A stretch of DNA of 34,394 bases from an uncultured Clostridium sp. (GCA_947303785.1 CAMYZH010000016.1:1-34394), one strand, 5' to 3'; shown: positions 7,359 to 15,677, counted from the first letter of the stretch. The notes: generated by a model not told the origin, from the letters alone. Program-made: numbers and translations.

Positions 7359-8227
7359 GAAGAACAAATGTGGGAAAATCAACATTATTAAATAACCTTA
7401 TAAAAGAAGATGTTTCAATTACTGCTAATAAGCCACAAACAACAAGAATGGCAATTCGAGCAATTGCAAATAGAAAAAATTCTCAAATAATATTTATTGA
7501 TACACCAGGAATACACAAACCAAAAACTAAACTAAGCGAAACAATGATAGAAACTGCTTTTTCAAGCTTAAAAGATGTTGACGTTATTTTATTTATGGTT
7601 GAGGCAACAAGTCCTCAAATTGGAAAAGGGGATACATACATTCTAGAAAAATTAAAAGAAATAAATAAAAAAGTAATATTAATTATAAATAAAATTGATT
7701 TAGTAAAAAAAGAAGATTTACTTAGCATAATTGACGAATATAGGGATAAATATGACTTTTCAAGTGTTATTCCAGTTGATTCAACCAAGTCAAAATATTC
7801 TGATATAGTATTAGATGAAATTGAAAAATTATTAAAACCAGGGCCAAAATATTTTGAAGATGATGAATACACAGATCAAACTTCAAGACAAATAGTAGAA
7901 GAAAAAATTAGAGAAAAAGCTTTACGTAATTTAGATGAAGAAGTTCCTCATGGAATATATATAGAGGTTATAAAGTTTAAAGAAAGATTAACAAAAAATA
8001 AAGAAGAAATAATTGATATAGAAGCAACTATTTATTGCAAAAGAGATTCTCACAAGGGTATCATTATTGGAAAAAATGGAATGATGCTAAAAAAAATAGG
8101 ACAATCAGCAAGATATGATTTGGAAAAAATATTTGGAACAAAAATTAATTTAAAATTATGGGTCAAAGTTGACAAAAAATGGGATGAAAATACTGCAATT
8201 TTAAAGAAATTTAAGTATACAAAATAA
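7322..8227 (+). CDS. era: GTPase Era
   Basis: A 301-residue GTPase that binds the 3' end of 16S rRNA and assists 30S assembly. Seen: G1 GRTNVGKS (13-20; Thr where most Era have Pro), G3 DTPG (60-63), G4 NKID (123-126) and a C-terminal KH domain with the GxxG-type loop HKGIIIGKNGMMLKKIG at about 241-257. The N-terminus FKSGFVSIIGR matches Era closely, so the ATG at 7322 is the right start even though its ribosome binding site is 26 bases away. It is followed by yqzL and recO, the order known from Bacillus and relatives. Confidence 0.97.
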   Translation: MDVFKSGFVSIIGRTNVGKSTLLNNLIKEDVSITANKPQTTRMAIRAIANRKNSQIIFIDTPGIHKPKTKLSETMIETAFSSLKDVDVILFMVEATSPQIGKGDTYILEKLKEINKKVILIINKIDLVKKEDLLSIIDEYRDKYDFSSVIPVDSTKSKYSDIVLDEIEKLLKPGPKYFEDDEYTDQTSRQIVEEKIREKALRNLDEEVPHGIYIEVIKFKERLTKNKEEIIDIEATIYCKRDSHKGIIIGKNGMMLKKIGQSARYDLEKIFGTKINLKLWVKVDKKWDENTAILKKFKYTK

Positions 8228-8264
8228 AATTAGTGTTCATAATATTATATGAGGAGATGATATT

Positions 8265-8375
8265 ATGAATAATGCTGATAAAATGTGGAATATATTTAAG
8301 AAAAGTGGAAAAATTGAAGACTATTTAGAATATAAAAAACTTGATGAATCTTCCACATTTAAAGAAAGAAATTGA
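8265..8375 (+). CDS. yqzL: YqzL-like small protein
   Basis: A 36-residue protein between era and recO. The sequence MNNADKMWNIFKKSGKIEDY followed by LEYKKLD fits the YqzL family (W-x-x-F-x-x-(T/S)-G-x-(I/V)-(D/E)-x-Y-L-x-(F/Y)-K), which occupies this same position in Bacillus. GAGGAG (8251-8256) stands 8 bases upstream of the ATG. Its last codons run up to the recO ribosome binding site, and its stop is 10 bases before the recO ATG, so translation is probably coupled. Function of the family is unknown. Confidence 0.85.
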   Translation: MNNADKMWNIFKKSGKIEDYLEYKKLDESSTFKERN

Positions 8376-8385
8376 AGGGAATAAT

Positions 8386-9111
8386 ATGAAAAGTATTAAA
8401 ACTAGTGGTATTGTAATTGCTGAAAACAGTTTAGGTGACTCTGATAAAATTCTGACAATACTAACACCAAATGTTGGTAAAATTACATGTGTTGCAAAAG
8501 GAGCAAAAAGACCTAAAAGTACATTGCTAGCGGGATCTCAGCTATTATGTTTCGGAGAATATGTACTAAGGAAATCAAACGATTTATATACTATTCAAAG
8601 TTGCGACCCTATAGAAGTTTTTTATGATATTAGAGTAGATTTAGATAAACTAAACTATACATCAACTATTTTAAAGATAATAACAGATGTAACACTTGAA
8701 AACCAAAATAATTATCATATATTAAAACTATTTTTAAATACATTATACATAATTTCGCAAAGTGATAAAAACTTAGATTTCATTCTATCTGTCTTTAAAA
8801 TGAGGTTACTTAAAATACTAGGATATGCGCCAAATGTAGAACAATGTGTAAATTGCGGAAGAAGAGATGATTTATCAGAATTTAGTATTAAAGGAAATGG
8901 ATTTAAGTGTTCAAATTGCGCAAAACTTGATAAGGGAAGTATTAAAATGACAGAAGGTAGCAAATATTCAATTATTTATAGTTTAAAAGCTGATCCTAAA
9001 AAATTGTTTTCATTTAATATAAGTGAATCAGCATTAAAAGAATTTGAATTAATCTCTAGACTATACTTTAATGAAAAATTAGAAAAAGAATATAAAGTAA
9101 ATAAGTTTTAA
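8386..9111 (+). CDS. recO: DNA repair protein RecO
   Basis: A 241-residue recombination mediator that loads RecA with RecR at gaps. Seen: an N-terminal OB fold starting with KTSGIVIAENSLGDSDKILTILTP and containing GKITCVAKGAKRPKS. A C-terminal helical domain carries a zinc-binding CxxC...CxxC (Cys154, Cys157, Cys175, Cys178). The start is the ATG at 8386 after GAAGGGA. A TTG-initiated extension from 8341 would overlap yqzL and is not supported. Third gene of era-yqzL-recO. No strong terminator follows, and hpf has its own promoter. Confidence 0.95.
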   Translation: MKSIKTSGIVIAENSLGDSDKILTILTPNVGKITCVAKGAKRPKSTLLAGSQLLCFGEYVLRKSNDLYTIQSCDPIEVFYDIRVDLDKLNYTSTILKIITDVTLENQNNYHILKLFLNTLYIISQSDKNLDFILSVFKMRLLKILGYAPNVEQCVNCGRRDDLSEFSIKGNGFKCSNCAKLDKGSIKMTEGSKYSIIYSLKADPKKLFSFNISESALKEFELISRLYFNEKLEKEYKVNKF

Positions 9112-9136
9112 ATGGAAGCACTCAATTTATTTATGA

Positions 9137-9165
9137 TTGACTTTTTGGGTTAATATAATTATAAT
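9137..9165 (+). promoter_or_regulatory. sigma-A promoter of hpf
   Basis: -35 TTGACT (9137-9142), a 17-bp spacer and -10 TATAAT (9160-9165), followed by a short leader and AAGGAG. Confidence 0.85.
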
Positions 9166-9196
9166 GAAGATACAAAAAAGATAAGGAGTGATTATT

Positions 9197-9730
9197 ATGA
9201 ACATAAACATTACAGGAAAAGATTTAAAAGCAACAGAAGCGATTAAAGATTACATTGAAAAGAAAATGAGTAGACTAAATAAGTATTATGAGAATGAAGA
9301 ATTAACAGTTCAAGCAATGATTAAAATTGAAAGAGAATTACAAATTGCAGAAATCAGCTTTTCTAATAAAGGAGAATCTTTTAGAGCTGTTGCAGAAAAT
9401 AAAGATTTATATGCTTCAATAGATGAAGATATTGATATTTTGGAAAGACAAGTTAGAAAATCAAAAACTAAAAAAGAAAGAATGAACAAAGATGATTCAA
9501 TAAAAATGCAAGCAACATCATTAGAAGAAAAGAACGAAATACAAGATGAAGTTATAAAAACTACATATTATGAGATTAAGCCAATGGCCGTTGAAGATGC
9601 AAAATTAAAATTACAAGAAAGACCAGGAGCAAACTTTTTGGCATATATTGATATAGATACAAATAAAGTAAATGTAATCTATAGATTAAAAGATGGAAAA
9701 AACTTTGGAGTTGCTGTTCCAGAAGCATAA
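9197..9730 (+). CDS. hpf: long-form ribosome hibernation promoting factor
   Basis: A 177-residue long HPF. The N-terminal RaiA/YfiA-type domain (1-100) begins MNINITGKDLKATEAIKDYIEKKMSRLNKYY and binds the 30S decoding region. After a linker comes the C-terminal dimerisation domain (about 124-177, YEIKPMAVEDAKLKLQERPG...VIYRLKDGKNFGV), which pairs ribosomes into 100S dimers in stationary phase. The ATG at 9197 is chosen because AAGGAG (9183-9188) is eight bases upstream. The GTG at 9188 overlaps that site. It is a single-gene unit with its own promoter and terminator. Confidence 0.95.
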   Translation: MNINITGKDLKATEAIKDYIEKKMSRLNKYYENEELTVQAMIKIERELQIAEISFSNKGESFRAVAENKDLYASIDEDIDILERQVRKSKTKKERMNKDDSIKMQATSLEEKNEIQDEVIKTTYYEIKPMAVEDAKLKLQERPGANFLAYIDIDTNKVNVIYRLKDGKNFGVAVPEA

Positions 9731-9742
9731 TGAAAAAAAGAT

Positions 9743-9774
9743 AAAACTTAGAGATGAAAGTCTCTAAGTTTTTT
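9743..9774 (+). terminator. intrinsic terminator of hpf
   Basis: AAAACTTAGAGA (9743-9754) pairs perfectly with TCTCTAAGTTTT (9761-9772) around a 6-base loop, with a T-run at the 3' side. Confidence 0.92.
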
Positions 9775-9783
9775 GCTATGTCA

Positions 9784-9899
9784 AGTGTCAAATGGGACGC
9801 CCTTTTTTGACACTCATGAAACTAATTTGCGAGTAAGATTATCGACCATTTTTATACATAAAACAATGAGTGTCAAAAAAGGGCGTCCCATTTGACACT
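9784..9899. repeat. inverted pair of REP-like repeats (REPIN-like), copy A
   Basis: A 34-base arm at 9784-9817 has a perfect inverted copy at 9866-9899, with a 48-bp spacer. Each arm is itself bounded by TGTCAAA...TTTGACA and contains GGGACGCCC or its complement. The same arm recurs at 14169-14301 (pair) and 34276-34317 (solo), with unrelated spacers, which fits REP/REPIN-type repeats mobilised by IS200-like RAYT transposases. No transposase gene is in the window. The outer right end contains the -35 box of the hydrogenase promoter. Confidence 0.85.
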
Positions 9900-9921
9900 C
9901 ATAATTTTTATTTGTTATAAT
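9892..9921 (+). promoter_or_regulatory. promoter of the hydrogenase operon, -35 inside the REP-like arm
   Basis: -35 TTGACA (9892-9897) is part of the right arm of repeat copy A. An 18-bp spacer leads to an extended -10, TGTTATAAT (hexamer 9916-9921). The leader to the first ATG is about 55 bases. Confidence 0.8.
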
Positions 9922-9982
9922 CAGATTGGTGTAAATACAAAACACTTAAAATATAATTTTTGATTGAAAGGATGGAAGTTTT

Positions 9983-10462
9983 ATGGGAGAAGCCGGATGT
10001 AATTGTGAGGGTACATATAAAGAAATACTTGAAAAATACGATAAAGACAAGAGTAATCTTATAAAAATATTGAATGATGTTCAAGAAAAATGTGGATATA
10101 TTCCTCAAAAAGCTCAAGTTGAAATATCGGAATATCTAAATATGCCAATGGCGGAAATATATGGAGTAATAACTTTTTATTCAAGATTTACTCTTAATCC
10201 AAAAGGAAAATATCATATAGCTGTTTGCTTAGGAACAGCTTGCTATGTAAAGGGCTCTCAAAAGATATTTGATAGATTAAAAGAAAGATTAAAAATAGAA
10301 GAAGGACAAACGACTGCAGATGGCAAAATTTCTATAGAAGCAACAAGATGTGTTGGAGCATGTGGACTAGCTCCTGTATTTACAATAAATAACGAAGTTC
10401 ATGGAAAAGCTACTGTTAAGATGATTGATGAAATACTCGATAAAATAGAACAAGAAGGATAG
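9983..10462 (+). CDS. hydC: NuoE-like [2Fe-2S] subunit of NAD-linked [FeFe]-hydrogenase
   Basis: A 159-residue subunit of the NuoE/HndA/HydC family: an N-terminal helical part (about 11-68, with ILNDVQEKCGYIPQ) and a thioredoxin-like domain that binds one [2Fe-2S] cluster through CLGTAC (Cys82, Cys87) and CVGAC (Cys123, Cys127). It relays electrons with the NuoF-like subunit in the cytoplasmic multimeric hydrogenase that oxidises NADH, and in bifurcating types also reduced ferredoxin, to make H2. First gene of a three-gene operon, 38 bases before the next. AAAGGA lies about 10 bases before the ATG. Confidence 0.93.
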   Translation: MGEAGCNCEGTYKEILEKYDKDKSNLIKILNDVQEKCGYIPQKAQVEISEYLNMPMAEIYGVITFYSRFTLNPKGKYHIAVCLGTACYVKGSQKIFDRLKERLKIEEGQTTADGKISIEATRCVGACGLAPVFTINNEVHGKATVKMIDEILDKIEQEG

Positions 10463-10500
10463 ATTAGTGTAAACATATAATTTTAAAAGGAGCTAATGAT

Positions 10501-12354
10501 ATGAAAGTTAATATAGATGAAATAAGAAATTCTAAAAGAGAAGAATTAGATTTAAGGATAAATACAAATTCTTCAAGCCAAGAAAAACACATTTTAGTAT
10601 GTCATGGTACTGGATGTACATCTTCAAAATCACCAGAAATATTGAAAAGATTTAAAGAAATAATCGAAGAAAAAAATATACAAAATGTAAGAGTAATTCA
10701 AACAGGATGTTTTGGATTATGCGCTAAAGGGCCTATAGTAATTATTAGACCAGAAGATACTTTTTATGCAATGGTTACTCCTGATGATTGTGCAGAAATA
10801 ATTGAAAAACACATACAAAACGGAGAAATTGTTGATAGATTACTTTGCAAAGATGTTGATGGAACTAAAGTTCAAAAACTAGATGAATTAAGTTTTTACA
10901 AGAAACAAAAAAGAATTGCACTTAAAAATTGTGGAGTCATAAATCCTGAAGATATAGATGAATACATAGCTTTTGATGGGTATAAAGCTCTAGAAAAAGT
11001 GTTAAAAGAAATGAGCCAAGATGATGTAATTAAAATAATTACAGATTCAGGGCTAAGGGGCCGTGGAGGTGCAGGATTTCCAACAGGTAAGAAATGGGAA
11101 TTAACCAAAGCAGTTGAAGGTCCAATAAAATATGTTGTGTGTAATGCTGATGAGGGCGATCCAGGAGCATTTATGGATAGAAGTATTCTAGAAGGTGACC
11201 CTCATGCAATACTAGAAGCAATGTCTATTGCTGCATATGCAATAGGAGCTCAAAGAGGTTTTATATATGTTAGAGCTGAATATCCAATAGCTGTACATAG
11301 ATTAGAAATAGCAATAAATCAAGCAAGAGAATATGGAATGCTTGGTAATAATATATTTGACACAGATTTCAATTTTGATATAGAAATAAGACTAGGAGCT
11401 GGAGCATTTGTATGTGGAGAAGAAACAGCTTTACTTGAATCAATAGAAGGAAAACGTGGCCAACCAAGACAAAAACCACCATTTCCAGCTCAAAGCGGAT
11501 TATGGGGTAAACCAACATTAATTAATAATGTCGAAACATATGCAAATATTACAAAAATAATATTAAATGGTGCAGAGTGGTATTCATCAATTGGAACTGA
11601 AACTTCAAAAGGAACAAAAGTATTTGCACTTGGTGGTAATGTTGTAAATACAGGTTTAGTTGAAGTTCCAATGGGAACAACACTAAGAGAAATTGTATTT
11701 GATATAGGTGGAGGAATTCCAAATGGAAGAGAATTTAAAGCAGCTCAAACAGGAGGACCTTCAGGAGGGTGCATACCAGCAGAACATTTAGATACTCCTA
11801 TTGATTATGAATCACTAAAAGCAATTGGATCAATGATGGGTTCAGGTGGACTAATAGTAATGGATGATACTAAATGTATGGTTGCATTATCTAAATTTTA
11901 TTTAGAATTTACATGTGATGAAAGCTGTGGAAAGTGCACTCCATGCAGAATTGGAACAAAGAGAATGCTAGAAATTTTAACAAAAATATGTGATGGAAAA
12001 GGGACACCAAAAGATATTGAAAAATTAGAGAAATTAGGGAAAAACATTATAAGAAGTAGTGTTTGCGGATTAGGTCAATCTGCTCCAAATCCAGTGTTAA
12101 GTACATTAAGATATTTTAGAGAAGAATATAATGAACATGTAAATGAAAAAGTTTGTAGAGCAAAAGAGTGTAAGGCAATGTCAAAAATAGAGATAAATCC
12201 TGATTTGTGCAAGGGTTGCGGATTATGTCAAAGAAATTGTCCAGTTGGAGCAATTGAAGGAGAAGGACCTGGAACTAAACGTATAATTAATCAAGAAAAA
12301 TGCATAAAATGTGGAACCTGTATTGCTTCATGTCCATTCCATGCAATACATTAA
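10501..12354 (+). CDS. hydB: NuoF-like flavoprotein subunit of NAD-linked [FeFe]-hydrogenase
   Basis: A 617-residue diaphorase subunit of the HydB/HndC type. Order: a thioredoxin-like [2Fe-2S] domain (Cys34, Cys39, Cys70, Cys74), then the NuoF core with the NADH/FMN loop RGRGGAGFPTG (186-196), NADEGDPGAF (about 215-224) and GAGAFVCGEETALL. Next is the SLBB region with the ESCGKCTPCR [4Fe-4S] site. A C-terminal pair of [4Fe-4S] ferredoxin motifs closes the protein (CKGCGLCQRNCP and CIKCGTCIASCP). This is the site of NAD(H) reaction and the likely bifurcation centre in Thermotoga/Acetobacterium-type enzymes. A small hairpin and a 63-base gap separate it from hydA. Confidence 0.95.
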   Translation: MKVNIDEIRNSKREELDLRINTNSSSQEKHILVCHGTGCTSSKSPEILKRFKEIIEEKNIQNVRVIQTGCFGLCAKGPIVIIRPEDTFYAMVTPDDCAEIIEKHIQNGEIVDRLLCKDVDGTKVQKLDELSFYKKQKRIALKNCGVINPEDIDEYIAFDGYKALEKVLKEMSQDDVIKIITDSGLRGRGGAGFPTGKKWELTKAVEGPIKYVVCNADEGDPGAFMDRSILEGDPHAILEAMSIAAYAIGAQRGFIYVRAEYPIAVHRLEIAINQAREYGMLGNNIFDTDFNFDIEIRLGAGAFVCGEETALLESIEGKRGQPRQKPPFPAQSGLWGKPTLINNVETYANITKIILNGAEWYSSIGTETSKGTKVFALGGNVVNTGLVEVPMGTTLREIVFDIGGGIPNGREFKAAQTGGPSGGCIPAEHLDTPIDYESLKAIGSMMGSGGLIVMDDTKCMVALSKFYLEFTCDESCGKCTPCRIGTKRMLEILTKICDGKGTPKDIEKLEKLGKNIIRSSVCGLGQSAPNPVLSTLRYFREEYNEHVNEKVCRAKECKAMSKIEINPDLCKGCGLCQRNCPVGAIEGEGPGTKRIINQEKCIKCGTCIASCPFHAIH

Positions 12355-12363
12355 TTTTGTAAA

Positions 12364-12379
12364 AGCACTTGTAGAAGTG
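12364..12379 (+). other. intercistronic hairpin between hydB and hydA
   Basis: GCACTT / AAGTGC with a GTAG loop in the 63-base gap. There is no T-run, so it is more likely an mRNA stability or processing element than a terminator. Confidence 0.4.
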
Positions 12380-12417
12380 CAATTATACATATTAAATAAA
12401 AAGGAGGAATTCGAAAA

Positions 12418-14169
12418 GTGGAAGAATTCGTAACACTAAAAATAGATAATCAAGAGGTAAAAGCCAAAAAAGGATCTACGATATTAGAAGTTGCAAGAGA
12501 AAATGGAATTGATATTCCAACACTATGTTTCCTAAAAGACATACATCAGACTGGTGATTGTAGAATGTGTATAGTGGAAGTTGAAGGCAGAAGAGGTTTT
12601 ACAACTTCATGTATTACTAAAGCAGAAGAGGGGATGGTTGTACATACAAATACACCAGAAATACAGGAATCTAGAAAAGTAATTATGGATTTAACAATTT
12701 CAAATCATCATGTAGAATGCCTAACATGTGTAAGGTCAGGAAACTGCGAATTACAACAAGTTGCTAAAAAACTAAATATGAATACCTTAGAATTTGAAGG
12801 AGAAAAAAATGAATATGAAATAGATGAATTATCTCCATCAATAGTAAGAGATGCCAATAAATGTATTCTATGTAGGAGATGTGTTGCAGCATGTAAGAAT
12901 ATTCAAAAAATAGGAGCCATAGAATGTATAAACAGAGGATTCGAATCATGCATTTCTCCAGTTGCAGGAAAAAGTTTAAATGATGTTAATTGCACATTTT
13001 GTGGTCAATGTATACAGGCATGTCCTACAGGAGCATTACATGAAAAAGAAACAATAGATGATGTTTGGGAAAAATTGAAGGATCCAGAAACATATGTAAT
13101 TGTTCAAACTGCTCCAGCAGTTCGAGCAGCTTTAGGTGAAGAATTTGGAATGGAAGTTGGAACAAATGTAACAGGAAAGATGGTTACAGCACTTAGGAGA
13201 TTAGGATTTGATAAAGTTTTTGATACAAATACTGGCGCAGATTTTACGATTATGGAAGAAGCAAATGAATTTATCGAAAGATTTTCAAATTCAGGAGTGC
13301 TTCCGATGATTACATCATGTAGTCCAGGTTGGGTTAAATATATTGAAATGAACTATCCAGAATTATTACCACATGTATCAAGTTGTAAATCACCACATCA
13401 AATGTTTGGAGCAATATTAAAATCATATTATGCAGAAAAAGAAGGAATAGATGCAAAAAAGATGTACGTTGTTTCTGTAATGCCATGTATTGCTAAAAAG
13501 TTTGAAAGACAACGTCAGGAAATGAAAAATGATGAAATGTATAATGTTGATAATGTAATTACAACTAGAGAACTTGCAAGAATGATAAAACAAGCAAATA
13601 TTGATTTTGTTAAATTACCAGATACTGAATTTGATAGCCCAATGGGTGATGCAACAGGAGCAGCAGCAATATTTGGCACCACAGGAGGTGTTATGGAAGC
13701 CGCATTAAGAACAGCACAAGATACTTTAACAGGAGAAAATTTAAAAAAAATAGATTTTGAAGCAGTTAGAGGTGGAGAAGGAATAAAAAAAGCTACAGTA
13801 AATATTGCAGGAAAAGACATTAATGTTGTTGCAGCTAGTGGACTTGGAAATGCACAAAAAATTATGGAAGAAATCAAATCAGGAAAAGCGGATTATCAAT
13901 TTGTCGAAATAATGGCATGTCCTGGTGGATGTGTAATGGGTGGAGGTCAACCAATTAAAACATCAAAAGAGAGAATGGAAAAAGACATTAGAAAATTAAG
14001 AGCAGATTGTCTATACTCGATAGATGAAAAAAGTACTATTAGAAAATCTCATGAAAATCCAGTTGTTAAAAAAATATATGAAGAATATTTAGAAAGACCA
14101 GGAAGTCATAGAGCACATGAATTATTACATACACATTATGAGAAAAGAGAAAAATATAAATTAAACTAG
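12418..14169 (+). CDS. hydA: group A3-type [FeFe]-hydrogenase catalytic subunit
   Basis: A 583-residue cytoplasmic hydrogenase. N-terminal [2Fe-2S] domain (Cys37, Cys48, Cys51, Cys65); His/Cys3 [4Fe-4S] site NHHVECLTCVRSGNC (Cys101, Cys104, Cys110); two [4Fe-4S] ferredoxin motifs (Cys149/152/155/159 and Cys192/195/198/202). The H-cluster motifs follow: L1 TSCSPGW (Cys301), L2 MPCIAKK (Cys357) and L3 MACPGGCVMGGGQP (Cys501, Cys505). The small-subunit-like C-terminus ends GSHRAHELLHTHY. All H-cluster cysteines are present, so it should be active once the HydEFG maturases, not encoded here, build the cluster. It starts at a GTG (12418), ten bases after AAGGAGG. The stop codon overlaps the first bases of the next REP-like repeat. 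Confidence 0.96.
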   Translation: MEEFVTLKIDNQEVKAKKGSTILEVARENGIDIPTLCFLKDIHQTGDCRMCIVEVEGRRGFTTSCITKAEEGMVVHTNTPEIQESRKVIMDLTISNHHVECLTCVRSGNCELQQVAKKLNMNTLEFEGEKNEYEIDELSPSIVRDANKCILCRRCVAACKNIQKIGAIECINRGFESCISPVAGKSLNDVNCTFCGQCIQACPTGALHEKETIDDVWEKLKDPETYVIVQTAPAVRAALGEEFGMEVGTNVTGKMVTALRRLGFDKVFDTNTGADFTIMEEANEFIERFSNSGVLPMITSCSPGWVKYIEMNYPELLPHVSSCKSPHQMFGAILKSYYAEKEGIDAKKMYVVSVMPCIAKKFERQRQEMKNDEMYNVDNVITTRELARMIKQANIDFVKLPDTEFDSPMGDATGAAAIFGTTGGVMEAALRTAQDTLTGENLKKIDFEAVRGGEGIKKATVNIAGKDINVVAASGLGNAQKIMEEIKSGKADYQFVEIMACPGGCVMGGGQPIKTSKERMEKDIRKLRADCLYSIDEKSTIRKSHENPVVKKIYEEYLERPGSHRAHELLHTHYEKREKYKLN

Positions 14170-14301
14170 TGTCAAACGGGACGCCCTTTTTTGACACAGT
14201 TTAATATTAAAATAATATTAACTTATAATTAACCATATTAAATTTTTAAAATTTAAATATTACAAAAAAAGTGTGTCAAAAAGGGGCGTCCCGTTTGACA
14301 C
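14169..14301. repeat. inverted pair of REP-like repeats (REPIN-like), copy B
   Basis: A 29-base arm (14169-14197) and its inverted copy (14273-14301) differ at one base and flank a 75-bp AT-rich spacer unrelated to that of copy A. The arms differ from copy A by a C/T change (AAACGGG versus AAATGGG), conserved on both arms, so the two arms of a pair have changed together. It lies between the convergent hydA and SASP genes, directly at the hydA stop, and the fold could end transcription from both sides. Confidence 0.85.
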
Positions 14302-14353
14302 ACTTTTAGAATTCATAAATTAAGCACTCTTGCAAAACTTATGAAAACTAGAA

Positions 14354-14557
14354 CTATCTGTTTATCATTGAGTTTTCAGCTTGTTGGATCATTTTCTTAA
14401 CCATGTTACCACCGATTTTACCAGCATCTCTTGCAGAGATATTTCCATTATAACCATTTTTTAAGTTAACTCCAACTTCATTTGCTACTTCATATTTGAA
14501 TTTTTCTAATGAATCCATAGCTTCTGGTACTAAGTTTCTATTGCTACTATTAGTCAT
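14354..14557 (-). CDS. alpha/beta-type small acid-soluble spore protein
   Basis: A 67-residue SASP that coats and protects DNA in the dormant spore and is degraded at germination. The GPR protease site region KYEVANEVGV is seen, followed by the conserved core ARDAGKIGGNMVKKMIQQAE. Start is the ATG at 14557, since GGAGGTG stands about seven bases upstream. A longer frame using a GTG-type start would run through this site. The upstream region holds a perfect 26-bp palindrome. Expected to be made in the forespore under sigma-G; a CATATTC-type element (complement of about 14617-14623) could be part of its -10, but this is weak. Confidence 0.95.
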   Translation of the reverse strand: MTNSSNRNLVPEAMDSLEKFKYEVANEVGVNLKNGYNGNISARDAGKIGGNMVKKMIQQAENSMINR

Positions 14558-14582
14558 TTTGTTCACCTCCAAAGTTTTTTAT

Positions 14583-14608
14583 TTGAAAAAACAAATTTGT
14601 TTTTTCAA
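14583..14608. other. perfect 26-bp palindrome in the SASP leader region
   Basis: The 13 bases 14583-14595 are exactly complementary to 14596-14608 (arm TTGAAAAAACAAA). It lies 11 bases upstream of the SASP ribosome binding site region. It could be a regulator site or an mRNA leader hairpin. Confidence 0.55.
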
Positions 14609-14733
14609 TATATAGAATATGTAAAAATAATAAAATTAAACTGGAAATTTTTTGAATAAAAATGTAAATATAAATCTACAAAAATATGAAAAAGTAGTTT
14701 ATTAAATTTTATGAAAATTTATCATTAATTTAA

Positions 14734-14762
14734 TTGAAAAAAAGAAATGATAATGGTATAAA
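14734..14762 (+). promoter_or_regulatory. promoter of the HAD phosphatase gene
   Basis: -35 TTGAAA (14734-14739), a 17-bp spacer and an extended -10 TGGTATAAA (hexamer 14757-14762). Confidence 0.7.
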
Positions 14763-14800
14763 ATAAAAGAGAATTGAAACGAAAAAAGGAGAATTAAAAT

Positions 14801-15676
14801 ATGTATAAATTAGTGGCAATTGATTTAGACGGAACATTGCTTAATTCATATGGTGAAGTTACTGAAAATACAAAAGAAGAAATAAAAAAAGCAGTTCAAA
14901 ATGGAGTAGAAGTTGTATTAGCTTCTGGAAGGCCGGTTAGTTCAGTTGAAGATTTAGCAAATGATTTAAATGCGAACCATTATTTAATATCTGGAAATGG
15001 TGCAATTGTGTATGATATGCATAAAGAGCAAGTTGTTTATGATAGATTTTTATCAAAAGAACAAGTACTAAATATAGTAAAAATATGCGAAGAAAATAGT
15101 ATTTATTATAATATATACAATGAAAATGAAGTTTTAACAAAATCTTTAAATTATAATACTTTATTTTACCATAGCGAAAATACTCATAAACAAGAAGAAA
15201 AACGAACAAACATTAATATTTTAACAGATGTTTATGAATATATTTTACGTTCAAATAATCAAAAATATTTAAAAGTTACAGTTTGTGATCAAAGTCAAAT
15301 TATATTTAACAGTATAATAAAAAAACTTCGAACAATTGATGATATAGAAGTTTTAGATGTTGAACATATGTCTAGAAAAGTAATAAAATCAGGAACTGAG
15401 GAAGTACTTGTTGAATATTGTTATACAGAAATAACAAATAAAAATGTTAACAAATGGACAGCTTTAGAATTCATAATGAAAGACATGGGAATAGATAAAG
15501 AAAAAGTTGTAGCCATAGGAGATAATATTAATGATAAGGAAATGATTGAAGGAGCAGGAATGGGAGTAGCTATGGGAAACAGTATTGAGGAGATTAAAAA
15601 AATAGCTGGGATCACAGTTGGAACAAACAATGAAGAAGGAGTTTGTGAATTTTTTAAAAAATACATCAACAAGTAA
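14801..15676 (+). CDS. Cof-type HAD-IIB phosphatase
   Basis: A 291-residue haloacid dehalogenase-superfamily hydrolase. Motif I IDLDGTLL (catalytic Asp8, acid/base Asp10), motif II ASGRP, and motif IV GDNINDKEMIEGAGMGVAMGNS near residues 238-260. The cap between about 85 and 195 is the IIB type, as in the Cof/YidA sugar-phosphate and flavin phosphatases. The exact substrate cannot be read from sequence. It is a single gene with its own promoter and a good ribosome binding site (AAAAGGAG). No terminator follows. The phased operator array of the Tad-like operon begins two bases after its stop, so read-through into the pilus operon is possible. Confidence 0.9.
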   Translation: MYKLVAIDLDGTLLNSYGEVTENTKEEIKKAVQNGVEVVLASGRPVSSVEDLANDLNANHYLISGNGAIVYDMHKEQVVYDRFLSKEQVLNIVKICEENSIYYNIYNENEVLTKSLNYNTLFYHSENTHKQEEKRTNINILTDVYEYILRSNNQKYLKVTVCDQSQIIFNSIIKKLRTIDDIEVLDVEHMSRKVIKSGTEEVLVEYCYTEITNKNVNKWTALEFIMKDMGIDKEKVVAIGDNINDKEMIEGAGMGVAMGNSIEEIKKIAGITVGTNNEEGVCEFFKKYINK

Positions 15677-15677
15677 A

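Noticed and set aside
8341-8385. TTG-initiated N-terminal extension of RecO
   Set aside because: It overlaps yqzL out of frame, lacks a ribosome binding site, and the conserved RecO N-terminus begins at 8386.
9784-9899. Insertion sequence or CRISPR array
   Set aside because: No transposase frame and only two arms in inverted orientation; CRISPR arrays have direct repeats with regular spacers.
13515-13877. 120-codon open frame on the minus strand inside hydA
   Set aside because: Wholly inside a confidently assigned gene, no ribosome binding site or family match; a shadow of hydA codons.
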